Position numbers and translations under genes: made by a program. Positions 35,282 to 43,634 of a stretch of DNA of 64,000 bases are shown here, one piece after another. Position 1 is the stretch's first letter, and every line of letters begins with the position of its first letter. The DNA comes from Membranihabitans maritimus (lineage in GTDB: Bacteria; Bacteroidota; Bacteroidia; Chitinophagales; Saprospiraceae), in contig NZ_JAJSLW010000012.1 of the NCBI RefSeq assembly GCF_021729145.1, positions 148,238 through 212,237 on the forward strand, given 5' to 3'. The notes beneath the pieces are model-generated. The model had not been told where the DNA came from, searched no databases, and saw nothing but the letters and a program-made list of their open reading frames with translations.

Positions 35282-35737
35282 ATGGAAGGATCAACTATAA
35301 GAACGTTAGAAGATATTAAAAAGGAGAAAGAAAGGATAAAGAGAAGAAATTCCTTGACGGGAGACAAATTAAAATCTAATTTGAATGAGGCCAAGAACGA
35401 AGGGCAGGACTTTGCTTTAAAAAAGGTTTTGTTGCCTATAGGCATTGTAATAATAACGGGGTATGGTATTAGGAAATTGTTACAGAAGGGGGAAGGTTCT
35501 GGCAAAGAACGTAAGGGTGCAATTCGCAGTGAATTTAAATCCGGACACGAAACCCCTTCTTCGACTACAGACGCCAAATCGGGTTTTGATTGGCTAGGTA
35601 CCTTGGTAAAGTTTGTGCCTTTTGCTATTTCCGTAGGTCAAAAGCTATATGAAGATGGACACTTTTCTTTTCTTTTTGGAGAAAGTGAGGATGAAACTGT
35701 TTGGGAAGGAGAAGAAGATACTTCTCTGGAGAAGTAG
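35282..35737 (+). CDS. Unknown charged protein of the YtxH cassette
   Basis: 151 residues. N-terminal ~45 residues are charged helix (IRTLEDIKKEKERIKRRN), one weak hydrophobic segment (VLLPIGIVIITGYGI), then a low-complexity Ser/Gly/Lys linker, a second weakly hydrophobic stretch (LGTLVKFVPFAISVGQKLYE), and an acidic C-terminus. I recognise no family. Position 6 bases after the holin-like gene implies common expression. It ends 5 bases from the convergent cysM. Confidence 0.65.
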   Translation: MEGSTIRTLEDIKKEKERIKRRNSLTGDKLKSNLNEAKNEGQDFALKKVLLPIGIVIITGYGIRKLLQKGEGSGKERKGAIRSEFKSGHETPSSTTDAKSGFDWLGTLVKFVPFAISVGQKLYEDGHFSFLFGESEDETVWEGEEDTSLEK

Positions 35738-35742
35738 AGGTT

Positions 35743-36630
35743 TTATTGGTCATAAATTCCTGACGAAAGGTACCTGTCACCTCTATCGCAAACGATAAAT
35801 ACTACCGTCGATGAAGAAGGTAGATGTGCAGTCAATTTCTTGACAGCTGCAAACGCTCCACCACTGCTCATTCCAGCAAAAATGCTATAGTCTCTGGACA
35901 ATTCCAGCATACCTGCAATAGCTTCATCTTTGGAAACATCAATAATTTGATCTACTCTTTCAGGTTCATAAATGGCTGGCAGGAATTCTGGGGACCATCT
36001 CCTGATTCCGGGTATACTACTTCCGTCAGTAGGTTGTACTCCTATTATTTTAGTTTTGGAATTTTGAGATTTTATATACCTTGAGACTCCCATTATCGTA
36101 CCGGTCGTACCCATGCTACTTACAAAATGTGTTATTTGTCCATTAGTATCTTTCCATATCTCAGGACCGGTAGTTTTTACGTGAATGCCATAATTATGAG
36201 GGTTGGCAAATTGATTAAGAAGTACATATCCTTTTTCTTCGGACAATTCTTCCGCAAGCGTTCTGCTATATTCAATCGTTTTTTCAGCTGGTGTAAGTAT
36301 GACTTCCGCTCCATATGCTTTCATGGTTTGAATTCTTTCTTTTGTAGAATTTTCCGGCATTATGAGGGTGATACCCAGATCAAATTGTCTGGCAATCATA
36401 GCCAATGCTATTCCGGTATTCCCCGAAGTAGCTTCTACTATATGATCTCCTTTGTCAAGTTTTCCATCTTCGAAAGCTCCGGATATCATTCCGTAGGCCG
36501 TGCGATCTTTTACACTACCACCCGGGTTTTGTCCTTCGAGTTTAGCATATACTTTTATTTCAGAAGTGTTGGTAGAATTCTGAATTCTTACCAATGGGGT
36601 CTTTCCTATTAAGTCTAATATAGAATGCAT
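35743..36630 (-). CDS. cysM: Cysteine synthase (O-acetylserine sulfhydrylase)
   Basis: Makes cysteine from O-acetylserine and sulfide with PLP. The PLP Lys is in NPGGSVKDRTAYGMI (about residue 41), followed by EATSGNTGIALAMIA, ILTPAEKTIEYSR and the phosphate-binding SSMGTTGTIMGVSRYI. 295 residues. The lack of long family insertions fits CysM better than CysK, but the subtype is not certain. It lies 18 bases downstream of serine acetyltransferase (cysE) on the same strand, which supplies its substrate. Confidence 0.93.
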   Translation of the reverse strand: MHSILDLIGKTPLVRIQNSTNTSEIKVYAKLEGQNPGGSVKDRTAYGMISGAFEDGKLDKGDHIVEATSGNTGIALAMIARQFDLGITLIMPENSTKERIQTMKAYGAEVILTPAEKTIEYSRTLAEELSEEKGYVLLNQFANPHNYGIHVKTTGPEIWKDTNGQITHFVSSMGTTGTIMGVSRYIKSQNSKTKIIGVQPTDGSSIPGIRRWSPEFLPAIYEPERVDQIIDVSKDEAIAGMLELSRDYSIFAGMSSGGAFAAVKKLTAHLPSSSTVVFIVCDRGDRYLSSGIYDQ

Positions 36631-36648
36631 TATTTATTTTTTTTCTTT

Positions 36649-37464
36649 TCAGGATATTGATGTTGAATTACTATCAGAATGCTCAATGATGCTGGGCTGG
36701 TAATAAATTTTTGAACCGGGTTCTACACTTTTAGTAAGCCATACATTACCTCCGATAATACTATTTTCCCCAATTACTGTATTTCCTCCCAGGATCGTTG
36801 CTCCGGAGTATATTATTACGCCATCTTCTATAGTAGGATGTCTTTTCGTAGAAGCAAAGGATTTATCGACACTGAGTGCTCCAAGCGTTACTCCCTGGTA
36901 TAATTTGACATGACTTCCAATGGTTACCGTTTCACCAATTACAATTCCCGTTCCATGATCTATGCAAAAATGAGAACCTATTTTAGCATTCGGATGAATT
37001 TCAACACCCGTTTTGCTATGTGCATATTCTGTAAGAATTCTTGGTATATACGGAATCTGTAATTGGTGTAACATATGGGCAAAGCGATATACGGCGATGG
37101 CATAAAATCCGGGATAGGACCTTTTTACCTCCTGGATATCATATGCTGCAGGGTCACCCTCGTAAATGGATTGGGCATCCATTTCCAACTTCTCTTTTAT
37201 TTCCGGAATTTTATCAAACACAAACTGGGCTAATTCCGATGGGTTTTTTTCAATGTCCAGTGTCTGGAACATTAAGATATAATCTTGCTTTAATTTATTT
37301 AAATTGATTTGAAAGCCCTGGATTGAATGGTACTGTTCATTGGACAGCTCCGGGAACAACATTTCCAGGGAGGTATTGATCAGATTACATACGATATCCG
37401 GTGCCGGGAATTTCTTTTGAGTTTTATGTTCTTTAAATAGCTTTTTTACAAATTGCTCATTCAT
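36649..37464 (-). CDS. cysE: Serine O-acetyltransferase
   Basis: Makes O-acetylserine from serine and acetyl-CoA. The C-terminal left-handed beta-helix has the hexapeptide pattern, with GVEIHPNAKIGSHFCIDHGTGIVIGETVTIGSHVKLYQGVTLGALS and the catalytic His in DHGTG. The N-terminal ~120-residue helical domain is typical of longer EpsC/SatA-like serine acetyltransferases. 271 residues. Together with cysM, 18 bases downstream, it forms a two-gene cysteine operon. Confidence 0.94.
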   Translation of the reverse strand: MNEQFVKKLFKEHKTQKKFPAPDIVCNLINTSLEMLFPELSNEQYHSIQGFQINLNKLKQDYILMFQTLDIEKNPSELAQFVFDKIPEIKEKLEMDAQSIYEGDPAAYDIQEVKRSYPGFYAIAVYRFAHMLHQLQIPYIPRILTEYAHSKTGVEIHPNAKIGSHFCIDHGTGIVIGETVTIGSHVKLYQGVTLGALSVDKSFASTKRHPTIEDGVIIYSGATILGGNTVIGENSIIGGNVWLTKSVEPGSKIYYQPSIIEHSDSNSTSIS

Positions 37465-37486
37465 TGAATTGTGGTTTCTGATTGCT

Positions 37487-37509
37487 CAAATATATTAATT
37501 CTTGCGCAA
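37487..37509 (-). promoter_or_regulatory. Candidate cysE promoter with adjacent palindrome
   Basis: Reading the minus strand, TATATTTG (37494 to 37487) matches TAnnTTTG and lies 23 bases before the cysE ATG. Just upstream of it is an 8-base palindrome TTGCGCAA (37502-37509), a possible regulator site overlapping the promoter spacer. Confidence 0.4.
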
Positions 37510-37955
37510 TAATAGTATTGCATATAGGCTATTGATTGTAAAGAATCCTGCCCGGTATTTGACTTATTTCAAGACCAATCTTTTCGGACAATAGTAGAAC
37601 TTTAAAAATTCAAATATGTTTAACTCCGGATTTGTCGATTTAAATATAAACTAATATTCTCTCAATAGATTATTATCCCTGTATCTTATTGGACAATAAA
37701 TTGGATAGTATTGATTGATGTGTGGTGATATGAGAAGCGATCTAAATCGAGGCATGATGAATATAGTACGGTGTAAAAACTTCACTGATCATATAGAATT
37801 GGTATCGACAGGGAGAGAAAATATATTTTCTATCGTGAAAGCCCATTTAACCTGCCTAATTAGCAGCTTCGAAAAAATAATGATCATTTTCAAGTGCAAA
37901 CAATAATCAGCCAAACCATTTCATATTTTGATTATCAGGCGGTAGTAGGTATAAA
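37510..37955. other. Intergenic region between cysE and a lipoprotein gene
   Basis: About 450 bases. The only open frame of size (37715-37906, plus strand) has no recognisable content and atypical composition; I regard it as chance. No tRNA or repeat is seen. Confidence 0.4.
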
Positions 37956-37956
37956 C

Positions 37957-37990
37957 AAAAAAAGGTCCTTTCCCTGGGAAAGAACCTTTT
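37957..37990 (-). terminator. Intrinsic terminator of the coiled-coil lipoprotein gene
   Basis: On the minus strand, AAAAGGTTCTTTCC pairs with GGAAAGGACCTTTT with one mismatch and a three-base loop, followed by T residues. It lies 26 bases after the stop codon at 38016. Confidence 0.8.
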
Positions 37991-38015
37991 CTATCTATTC
38001 TTTATTTACTGTAGT

Positions 38016-38420
38016 TTAGAAGTTAAAAGTTTCATTAACATCTTTCTTAAATTCAGCCCAATTCTCTTTAGTGGCTTGACCCAACCTATTTAACTCGGCA
38101 TCTAGATTTTCTTTTTTATCTTCTAACTTGGCGAGTTGATTATTGAGGTCTGTTTTCATTTTGTTCCACTCTTCTTTTACTTCGTCTGAAGCATTTTCAG
38201 CATTGTTGGCCATTTGCGATTGTAGGTTATCCAGTTTGTCTTCGACTTGATCCATTTCCGCAGAAATCTCATCACCGGCTTTTTCCAACTTGTTCTGTAA
38301 TTCTGTTTTTTCAGCTTCGAATTGTTGCTTCATTTTTTCTTCCTGACCGCTATTACAACTTACAATAGTAAAGCTCATGGCGATCGCTAAAACGAATAAA
38401 ACTAATGAATTCCTTTTCAT
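38016..38420 (-). CDS. Coiled-coil lipoprotein
   Basis: 134 residues with a signal peptide ending TIVSC (lipidated Cys22). The mature part is almost wholly charged alpha-helix with heptads (EAEKTELQNKLEKAGDEIS, MDQVEDKLDNLQSQM, MKTDLNNQLAKLEDKKENL), and closes with ENWAEFKKDVNETF, reminiscent of apolipoprotein-like or Lpp-like helices. Likely a monotopic periplasmic or surface lipoprotein; function unknown. It is monocistronic with its own terminator. Confidence 0.8.
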   Translation of the reverse strand: MKRNSLVLFVLAIAMSFTIVSCNSGQEEKMKQQFEAEKTELQNKLEKAGDEISAEMDQVEDKLDNLQSQMANNAENASDEVKEEWNKMKTDLNNQLAKLEDKKENLDAELNRLGQATKENWAEFKKDVNETFNF

Positions 38421-38579
38421 ACTTAATAAGTTTTAAATTGATTTCTAAATCATTAAAATAATAAGTAAAATTATCTACATAAAACAATAATAAATGTTAA
38501 TTAAGTATTAAATATTTTAATGTTTTGTGAATGACTTTATCACTTTTAAAAATTAAAAAGTATATGTTCTCTTATTTAG

Positions 38580-39581
38580 TTAAATTTTTAGTTTTGGATC
38601 TGCTGTAATATTATAACGAGCAAATTCTTTATTATTGTATTTAAAGCTAGCAGCTTTTGCTATCATAGCAGCATTGTCAATACAGTATTGAATATTAGGA
38701 ATAAAAATTTTCCAATTTTTTTCAATTCCAACTTGTTGTAATTGACTTCTCAAACTACTATTTGCACTAACGCCTCCAGCAATAGCTATATTGCGAATAC
38801 CTGTTTTTTCTGATCCGAGTATTAATTTTTGTAACAGGATAGTGACGATAGTATTTTGCAGACTTGCGCAAATGTCTGCCAAATTTTTGTTTATAAAATC
38901 GTTGTCCATTTTTACCTGGTCCTGGAGAAAATACAAGAAAGCCGTTTTTAAGCCACTAAAACTAAAGTCTAATTCTTTTACCTGTGGAATTGGAAAGGTG
39001 AATTTAGAGGTGCCTTTTCGTGCCCATTTATCGATATGCGGACCTGCGGGGTAGGGTAAGCCAATGTATTTTCCTGCCTTGTCAAAAGCTTCACCGGCAG
39101 CATCATCTATTGTTTGTCCAAGTACAATCATCTTTTCGGGTGAATCCACCTTCACAATTTGTGTATGACCACCGGAAACTGTCAGGCAAAGAAATGGAAA
39201 TTCAGGTACTGGAGTATCAATAAAATGTGCCAAAATATGCGCTTCCATGTGATTGACTTCAATAATGGGTATTTCTAGAGAAGATGCCAATGATTTTGCA
39301 AAAGATACGCCTACTAAAAGCGACCCCATTAGACCGGGCCCCCGGGTAAAAGCAATAGCGTCAATGTCCTCTTTGTTTATTTTGGCATCATTGATGGCTT
39401 GATCAACAACCCAGACAATATTTTCTATATGCTTGCGGGAGGCTAATTCAGGTACTACACCTCCTAATTTTTCGTGGTCTATCTGACTTGATACAACATT
39501 TGAAGCAATTTTATCATCTATTAATACAGAGGCACCTGTATCGTCACAAGATGATTCTATAGCCAGTATTATAGTTGACAT
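38580..39581 (-). CDS. tsaD: tRNA N6-adenosine threonylcarbamoyltransferase
   Basis: Transfers threonylcarbamoyl to A37 of ANN-decoding tRNAs, with TsaB and TsaE. The Kae1/Gcp ASKHA fold starts TIILAIESSCDDTGASV; metal ligands are in VNHMEAHILAH; LTVSGGHTQIV, DDAAGEAFDKAGKYIGLPYP, IAGGVSANSSLR and the final DNAAMIA follow. 333 residues from ATG 39581; a longer frame (to 39623) adds 14 residues not seen in the family. Divergent from the unknown gene at 39713. Confidence 0.96.
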   Translation of the reverse strand: MSTIILAIESSCDDTGASVLIDDKIASNVVSSQIDHEKLGGVVPELASRKHIENIVWVVDQAINDAKINKEDIDAIAFTRGPGLMGSLLVGVSFAKSLASSLEIPIIEVNHMEAHILAHFIDTPVPEFPFLCLTVSGGHTQIVKVDSPEKMIVLGQTIDDAAGEAFDKAGKYIGLPYPAGPHIDKWARKGTSKFTFPIPQVKELDFSFSGLKTAFLYFLQDQVKMDNDFINKNLADICASLQNTIVTILLQKLILGSEKTGIRNIAIAGGVSANSSLRSQLQQVGIEKNWKIFIPNIQYCIDNAAMIAKAASFKYNNKEFARYNITADPKLKI

Positions 39582-39712
39582 TTTAATTTTATTTGTTAGC
39601 GGCAAAATTGATAATTTTTGCAATAAAAAATGAAAGGTGTCGAACTATTTTAAATTTATTTAGGAAAAATGTTATTATTGCATAAATTGATATTGATAAA
39701 ATCAAAACTGAA

Positions 39713-40303
39713 ATGAGAATTGTAATTAATCTACTTCTATTAGCGGGTGTTGTAATATTAGGATATTTAACGTACAACAGTATCAAACTTCCAATAGAAT
39801 TCAAGAATGAATTGGATCGCAGAGAACGCAGAGTTATTCAACAACTAATGAAGATCCGGAACGCACAAGATGTGTATAGGGATATTACGAATGGTTCCTA
39901 TGCAAATAGCTGGGGCGAACTGAAGGATACCCTGAAGACAGGACAATTGAAATTTATTAACATAATCGGAGATCCTGATGATCCGGATTTTGATCCCGCA
40001 AAGTTGGTAAGGGATACTACCTATAAACCGGCTATTGATACTATTAATGCTATGGGAATCACCCTTGATTCTCTGGAATATATTCCATATAGTAACGGTG
40101 AGACCTTTAGCCTGGATGCAGATACTTTGACATATCAGTCAACCCTGGTAAATGTGGTAGAAGTAAAAACCTCCTATGACAAATTTATGGGTCCTTTTGC
40201 AGACATCAAGTATAGTATGTATGACAAAATGTACAGTCCGCAAAACGTTATAAAATTTGGTGATATGAATAAACCGACCACTGCAGGTAGTTGGGATAAA
40301 TGA
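39713..40303 (+). CDS. Unknown single-pass membrane protein
   Basis: 196 residues with an N-terminal membrane segment (IVINLLLLAGVVILGYLTY), then RRERRVIQQLMKIRNAQDVYRDITNGSYANSWGELKDTL. The hydrophobic N-terminus and the early Arg-rich helix with NAQ..Y loosely resemble pilin-like (type II secretion pseudopilin) proteins, but no prepilin peptidase site is visible. The rest is soluble and acidic. It precedes the DUF3822 gene by 7 bases and rsmD, a neighbourhood I recall from other Bacteroidota. Function unknown. Confidence 0.72.
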   Translation: MRIVINLLLLAGVVILGYLTYNSIKLPIEFKNELDRRERRVIQQLMKIRNAQDVYRDITNGSYANSWGELKDTLKTGQLKFINIIGDPDDPDFDPAKLVRDTTYKPAIDTINAMGITLDSLEYIPYSNGETFSLDADTLTYQSTLVNVVEVKTSYDKFMGPFADIKYSMYDKMYSPQNVIKFGDMNKPTTAGSWDK

Positions 40304-40310
40304 TATAGAC

Positions 40311-41048
40311 TTGGCTTCTCGTCATAATAAGAATAATTTAAAATATAGGCTGTCATTAATTATGCTAAATGACAGCCTTTTTTGCCTTTTGAAGGAAACT
40401 GGAATAAGGGCGAGAGATAATATTATTGAGCACCGGGTTCTCAGATTGAAGCAAAAGCGCTTTAATTTTGGTAATATCCAATCTATTCTAGACGAGTATT
40501 ATTCCGAAAATAATGTTTTCAAAAAAACGGTTACTGCTGTTGAACTTTGTTTCGTAAATGACGAATTTGTTTTTAGAGAGCATGAAAAAATTGAAGCCTT
40601 CAAGAGAAATATTTCAGGGATTTTGTTTTATCATAAAGAATTTTTTAGCTGTCCTGTTTCTTATTATCATATTACCGATAGAATGTTGGAGGAAGTCCGG
40701 AAAGATGATTGGAATAAAGATATTAACATCTGGTTTCACCTACGGGGAAATTTTCTATTTATTGCCGGTTGTGAAGGCAACAAATTAAATAGTTTGAACG
40801 TATTTGAAGTACATAAAACATTGGATGTTTTTTATTATTTACTTTTCAATGTCAGAAATTTATATCCTGATGACAGACCTATTTCGGGAATTTTAGCCTC
40901 TGGAGATTTGTTGTTGATTGAAGAAGTTGGAAATCTGTTGTCTGAAAATTTTCCGGGTATTCAAATTATAACTCCCACTGATATAAAGGAATCGAAATTA
41001 CAGCATTCAAATAATGATTATAAATATTATCCCGAGATATCGTATTAA
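40311..41048 (+). CDS. DUF3822 family protein
   Basis: A 245-residue protein. The first strand YRLSLIMLNDSLFCLLKETG and the later IWFHLRGNFLFIAGCEGNKLNSLNVFEV and ISGILASGDLLLIEEVGNLL fit the DUF3822 (actin-like ATPase fold?) pattern found next to rsmD in Bacteroidota. It appears to start at TTG 40311, because the first in-frame ATG (40362) would cut off the first beta-strand. The function is not known. Two bases separate its stop from rsmD. Confidence 0.8.
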   Translation: MASRHNKNNLKYRLSLIMLNDSLFCLLKETGIRARDNIIEHRVLRLKQKRFNFGNIQSILDEYYSENNVFKKTVTAVELCFVNDEFVFREHEKIEAFKRNISGILFYHKEFFSCPVSYYHITDRMLEEVRKDDWNKDINIWFHLRGNFLFIAGCEGNKLNSLNVFEVHKTLDVFYYLLFNVRNLYPDDRPISGILASGDLLLIEEVGNLLSENFPGIQIITPTDIKESKLQHSNNDYKYYPEISY

Positions 41049-41050
41049 CT

Positions 41051-41593
41051 ATGAGAATAATTAGCGGAAAATTAAAGGGAAGGAGATTTTATCCCCCGGC
41101 AGATAAGTGGCCTACTCGCCCTACTACGGATATTTCAAAAGAAGGTCTATACAATATTCTCCAACATAGTCTTGATTTCGAAAGTATCAATATGCTGGAT
41201 TTATTTGGGGGGACCGGAAATCATTGCTATGAATTTATTTCCCGAGGATGTAAAAGTGTTACTTATGTGGACAGGCACAGGCCATGTGTGAAATTTGTAG
41301 AATCACTGGCGAAGGAGCTTGAAATTGAAAGTTTTATTAAAATAGTTAAAGCTGATGTGTTCAAGTTTATAAATAAAACTGTTGATAAATATGATTTTAT
41401 TTTCGCAGGACCACCATATCCACTGAAAAAAATTCCAGAGATACCGCAATTAATATTCGATCATAATTTACTTAAAGGTGGGGGGACCCTTGTTTTAGAG
41501 CATAATCAGGATCACCAATTCAATAATCATTTTGGTTTTGAACAGGTACGAAAATATGGAGGAACCTTCTTTTCTTTTTTCAAGAAGAAATAA
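41051..41593 (+). CDS. rsmD: RsmD-like 16S rRNA (guanine-N2) methyltransferase, altered motif IV
   Basis: By homology methylates 16S rRNA G966 using SAM. The N-terminus MRIISGKLKGRRFYPP and TRPTTDISKEGLYNIL are RsmD signatures, and the SAM-binding motif I is MLDLFGGTGNHCYEF. Motif IV reads FAGPPYPL where the family has (A/V/L)DPPY or NPPY; the Asp that should hold the substrate amino group is Gly, with the codon clearly GGA. 180 residues, slightly short. Its place 2 bases after a DUF3822 gene is the usual one. Either the motif tolerates the change or the enzyme is weakened. Confidence 0.88.
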   Translation: MRIISGKLKGRRFYPPADKWPTRPTTDISKEGLYNILQHSLDFESINMLDLFGGTGNHCYEFISRGCKSVTYVDRHRPCVKFVESLAKELEIESFIKIVKADVFKFINKTVDKYDFIFAGPPYPLKKIPEIPQLIFDHNLLKGGGTLVLEHNQDHQFNNHFGFEQVRKYGGTFFSFFKKK

Positions 41594-41775
41594 TACAATA
41601 AATTTCCATCCTTTATTTGACTTATTGTCCAGAGAGGATCAATACAAGTATATTATTTACCGATAGCAATGATGTACGAATTCGTTTTATCGTAGTAAAA
41701 TTGATTTATAGAGGGGATTCTTAGTACTTAACCGATAGGAAAATGATACCTTTGCCGATTAAATACACTTAAAAT
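41594..41775 (+). promoter_or_regulatory. argS promoter region, -7 element TACCTTTG at 41747
   Basis: TACCTTTG at 41747-41754 is a perfect TAnnTTTG match 22 bases before the argS ATG. TTAG at 41721-41724 is a one-mismatch -33 candidate with a 22-base spacer. Confidence 0.5.
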
Positions 41776-43614
41776 ATGTGGGTACGAGAAAAATTGGAAA
41801 CGCTTTTAGTTAAAGCTCTGGGAGAATTATATAATTTGAGCGTTGTTAAAGATGATATTACCATCAATGTTACGCGACCTGAGTTTGATGGGGAATACAC
41901 TTTTGTAATGTTTCCTTTTATTCCTAAAATTAAAAGGAAACCACAGGAAATCGGTGATTCTATTGGGGACTACTTAAAGAGTAAAGGTTTAATTAGTGGT
42001 TATAATATTGTAAAAGGTTTTTTAAACTTGTCAATTAAGAATAATCATTGGTTGGATTTCGCAGATTATGTGGCTGAATATAGTGATTTTGGAAAAGTGA
42101 AGCCGCACGGAGAGAAAGTTATAGTGGAGTTTTCGTCACCCAATACCAATAAACCTCTACATCTGGGTCATATAAGAAATATACTTTTGGGTTGGTCTGT
42201 TTATAAAATATTAAAAGAGACGGGATATGACGTTACCCGAACACAGATAATCAATGACAGGGGAATAGCAATTTGCAAAAGTATGTTAGCCTGGAATAAG
42301 TGGGGAGGTGGAAAAACCCCTGATGATACCGGGATAAAAGGGGATCATTTTGTAGGAGATTTCTATGTTCGCTTTGAAAGTAATTTTAAAGAAGAATATA
42401 CCAATTGGCAGCTATCAGAGGAAGGACAATTAATATATTCCTCGGTGCACAAAGAAGGACAATCTGAAAAAGAGTTTTTTTCATCATATAAAAACCAGTA
42501 CTTTAATTTGTATAGCAAATTGGGAGCTGAAGCGAGGGAAATGTTAATCAGTTGGGAAAATGGAGATCGGGATACGGTTGCCTTGTGGAAACAAATGAAC
42601 CAGTGGGTTTATAATGGTTTCGATAAGACCTACGATGCCCTGGGAATTATATTTGACAAGAATTATTATGAATCTTCAACCTATCTGGAAGGGAAAAAAA
42701 TCGTTAATGAGGGACTCAAAGAAAAAGTGTTTTTTCGAAAAGACGATGGATCGGTCTGGGTAGACCTTGAAGAAAGGGGAATGGATAAGAAGCTCCTGCT
42801 TCGCAAAGATGGAACCTCCGTTTATATTACCCAGGATTTGGGTACGGCCGAATTGCGGTATAAGGAGATGGGGGCCAATAAAATGATATATGTGGTAGCA
42901 GATGAACAGAACTATCACTTTGACGTGCTTTTTGAAATCTGTAAGATTTTAAACAAACCCTATTCCGGAGGAATGTACCATTTGTCCTATGGAATGGTAG
43001 ATTTGCCTACGGGTAAAATGAAATCCAGGGAGGGAACAGTTGTAGATGCAGATGATTTGATTGCCGAAGTAAAAAAGGAGGCCGGATCAATTGCTCTTGA
43101 AAAGGGAGAAATAAACCTGCTGGAGCAAGATGAAAAGGATGATATTATTCATACAATAGGAATTGGTGCATTAAAGTTTCATATGATCAAAGTACAACCT
43201 CAAAAACGCATGGTATTTGATCCTAAAGAATCAGTAGATATGCAAGGTCAGACGGGACCATATATTCAGAATGCGTATGTAAGGATACAATCGATTTTGA
43301 GGAAAAATAAGGAGCTTGAATTTGTGAGAGGAAGTGATTATGCTCCGTCAACAATGGAAAAGGAATTACTTGTTCAATTGAGTGAATATCCAGTTGAATT
43401 AAAAAAGGCATCTGAGGAATTTGATCCCTCAGTTATGGCCAATTTTTCCTATAAATTGGCCAAAACCTATCACCGGTTTTACAATGAACATCGTGTGTTG
43501 TCAGCAGAATCAGAAGAGGCCCGTCAATTTCGGATTGTTCTTAGCCAAAGTGTTGCAAAAGTTTTGAAAAGATCAATGAACTTATTGGGTATTGATATGC
43601 CCAACAAAATGTAA
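41776..43614 (+). CDS. argS: Arginyl-tRNA synthetase
   Basis: Charges tRNA-Arg. The class I HIGH motif is FSSPNTNKPLHLGHIRN (residues ~118-133), preceded by an N-terminal Add-1 domain typical of ArgRS. The KMSKS region reads DLPTGKMKSREGT, and the C-terminal DALR anticodon-binding domain includes AYVRIQSILRK. 612 residues, a common length for this phylum. glnS follows after 20 bases. Confidence 0.96.
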   Translation: MWVREKLETLLVKALGELYNLSVVKDDITINVTRPEFDGEYTFVMFPFIPKIKRKPQEIGDSIGDYLKSKGLISGYNIVKGFLNLSIKNNHWLDFADYVAEYSDFGKVKPHGEKVIVEFSSPNTNKPLHLGHIRNILLGWSVYKILKETGYDVTRTQIINDRGIAICKSMLAWNKWGGGKTPDDTGIKGDHFVGDFYVRFESNFKEEYTNWQLSEEGQLIYSSVHKEGQSEKEFFSSYKNQYFNLYSKLGAEAREMLISWENGDRDTVALWKQMNQWVYNGFDKTYDALGIIFDKNYYESSTYLEGKKIVNEGLKEKVFFRKDDGSVWVDLEERGMDKKLLLRKDGTSVYITQDLGTAELRYKEMGANKMIYVVADEQNYHFDVLFEICKILNKPYSGGMYHLSYGMVDLPTGKMKSREGTVVDADDLIAEVKKEAGSIALEKGEINLLEQDEKDDIIHTIGIGALKFHMIKVQPQKRMVFDPKESVDMQGQTGPYIQNAYVRIQSILRKNKELEFVRGSDYAPSTMEKELLVQLSEYPVELKKASEEFDPSVMANFSYKLAKTYHRFYNEHRVLSAESEEARQFRIVLSQSVAKVLKRSMNLLGIDMPNKM

Positions 43615-43634
43615 AATGAAATAAAATAGAGTAT

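Noticed and set aside
36127..36612. 161-codon plus-strand frame inside cysM
   Set aside because: It is antisense to a fully recognisable cysteine synthase and rich in Phe/Ser/Tyr, typical of a shadow frame.
37715..37906. 63-codon plus-strand frame in the cysE/lipoprotein intergenic region
   Set aside because: No signal, motif or neighbour support, and no promoter or terminator around it.
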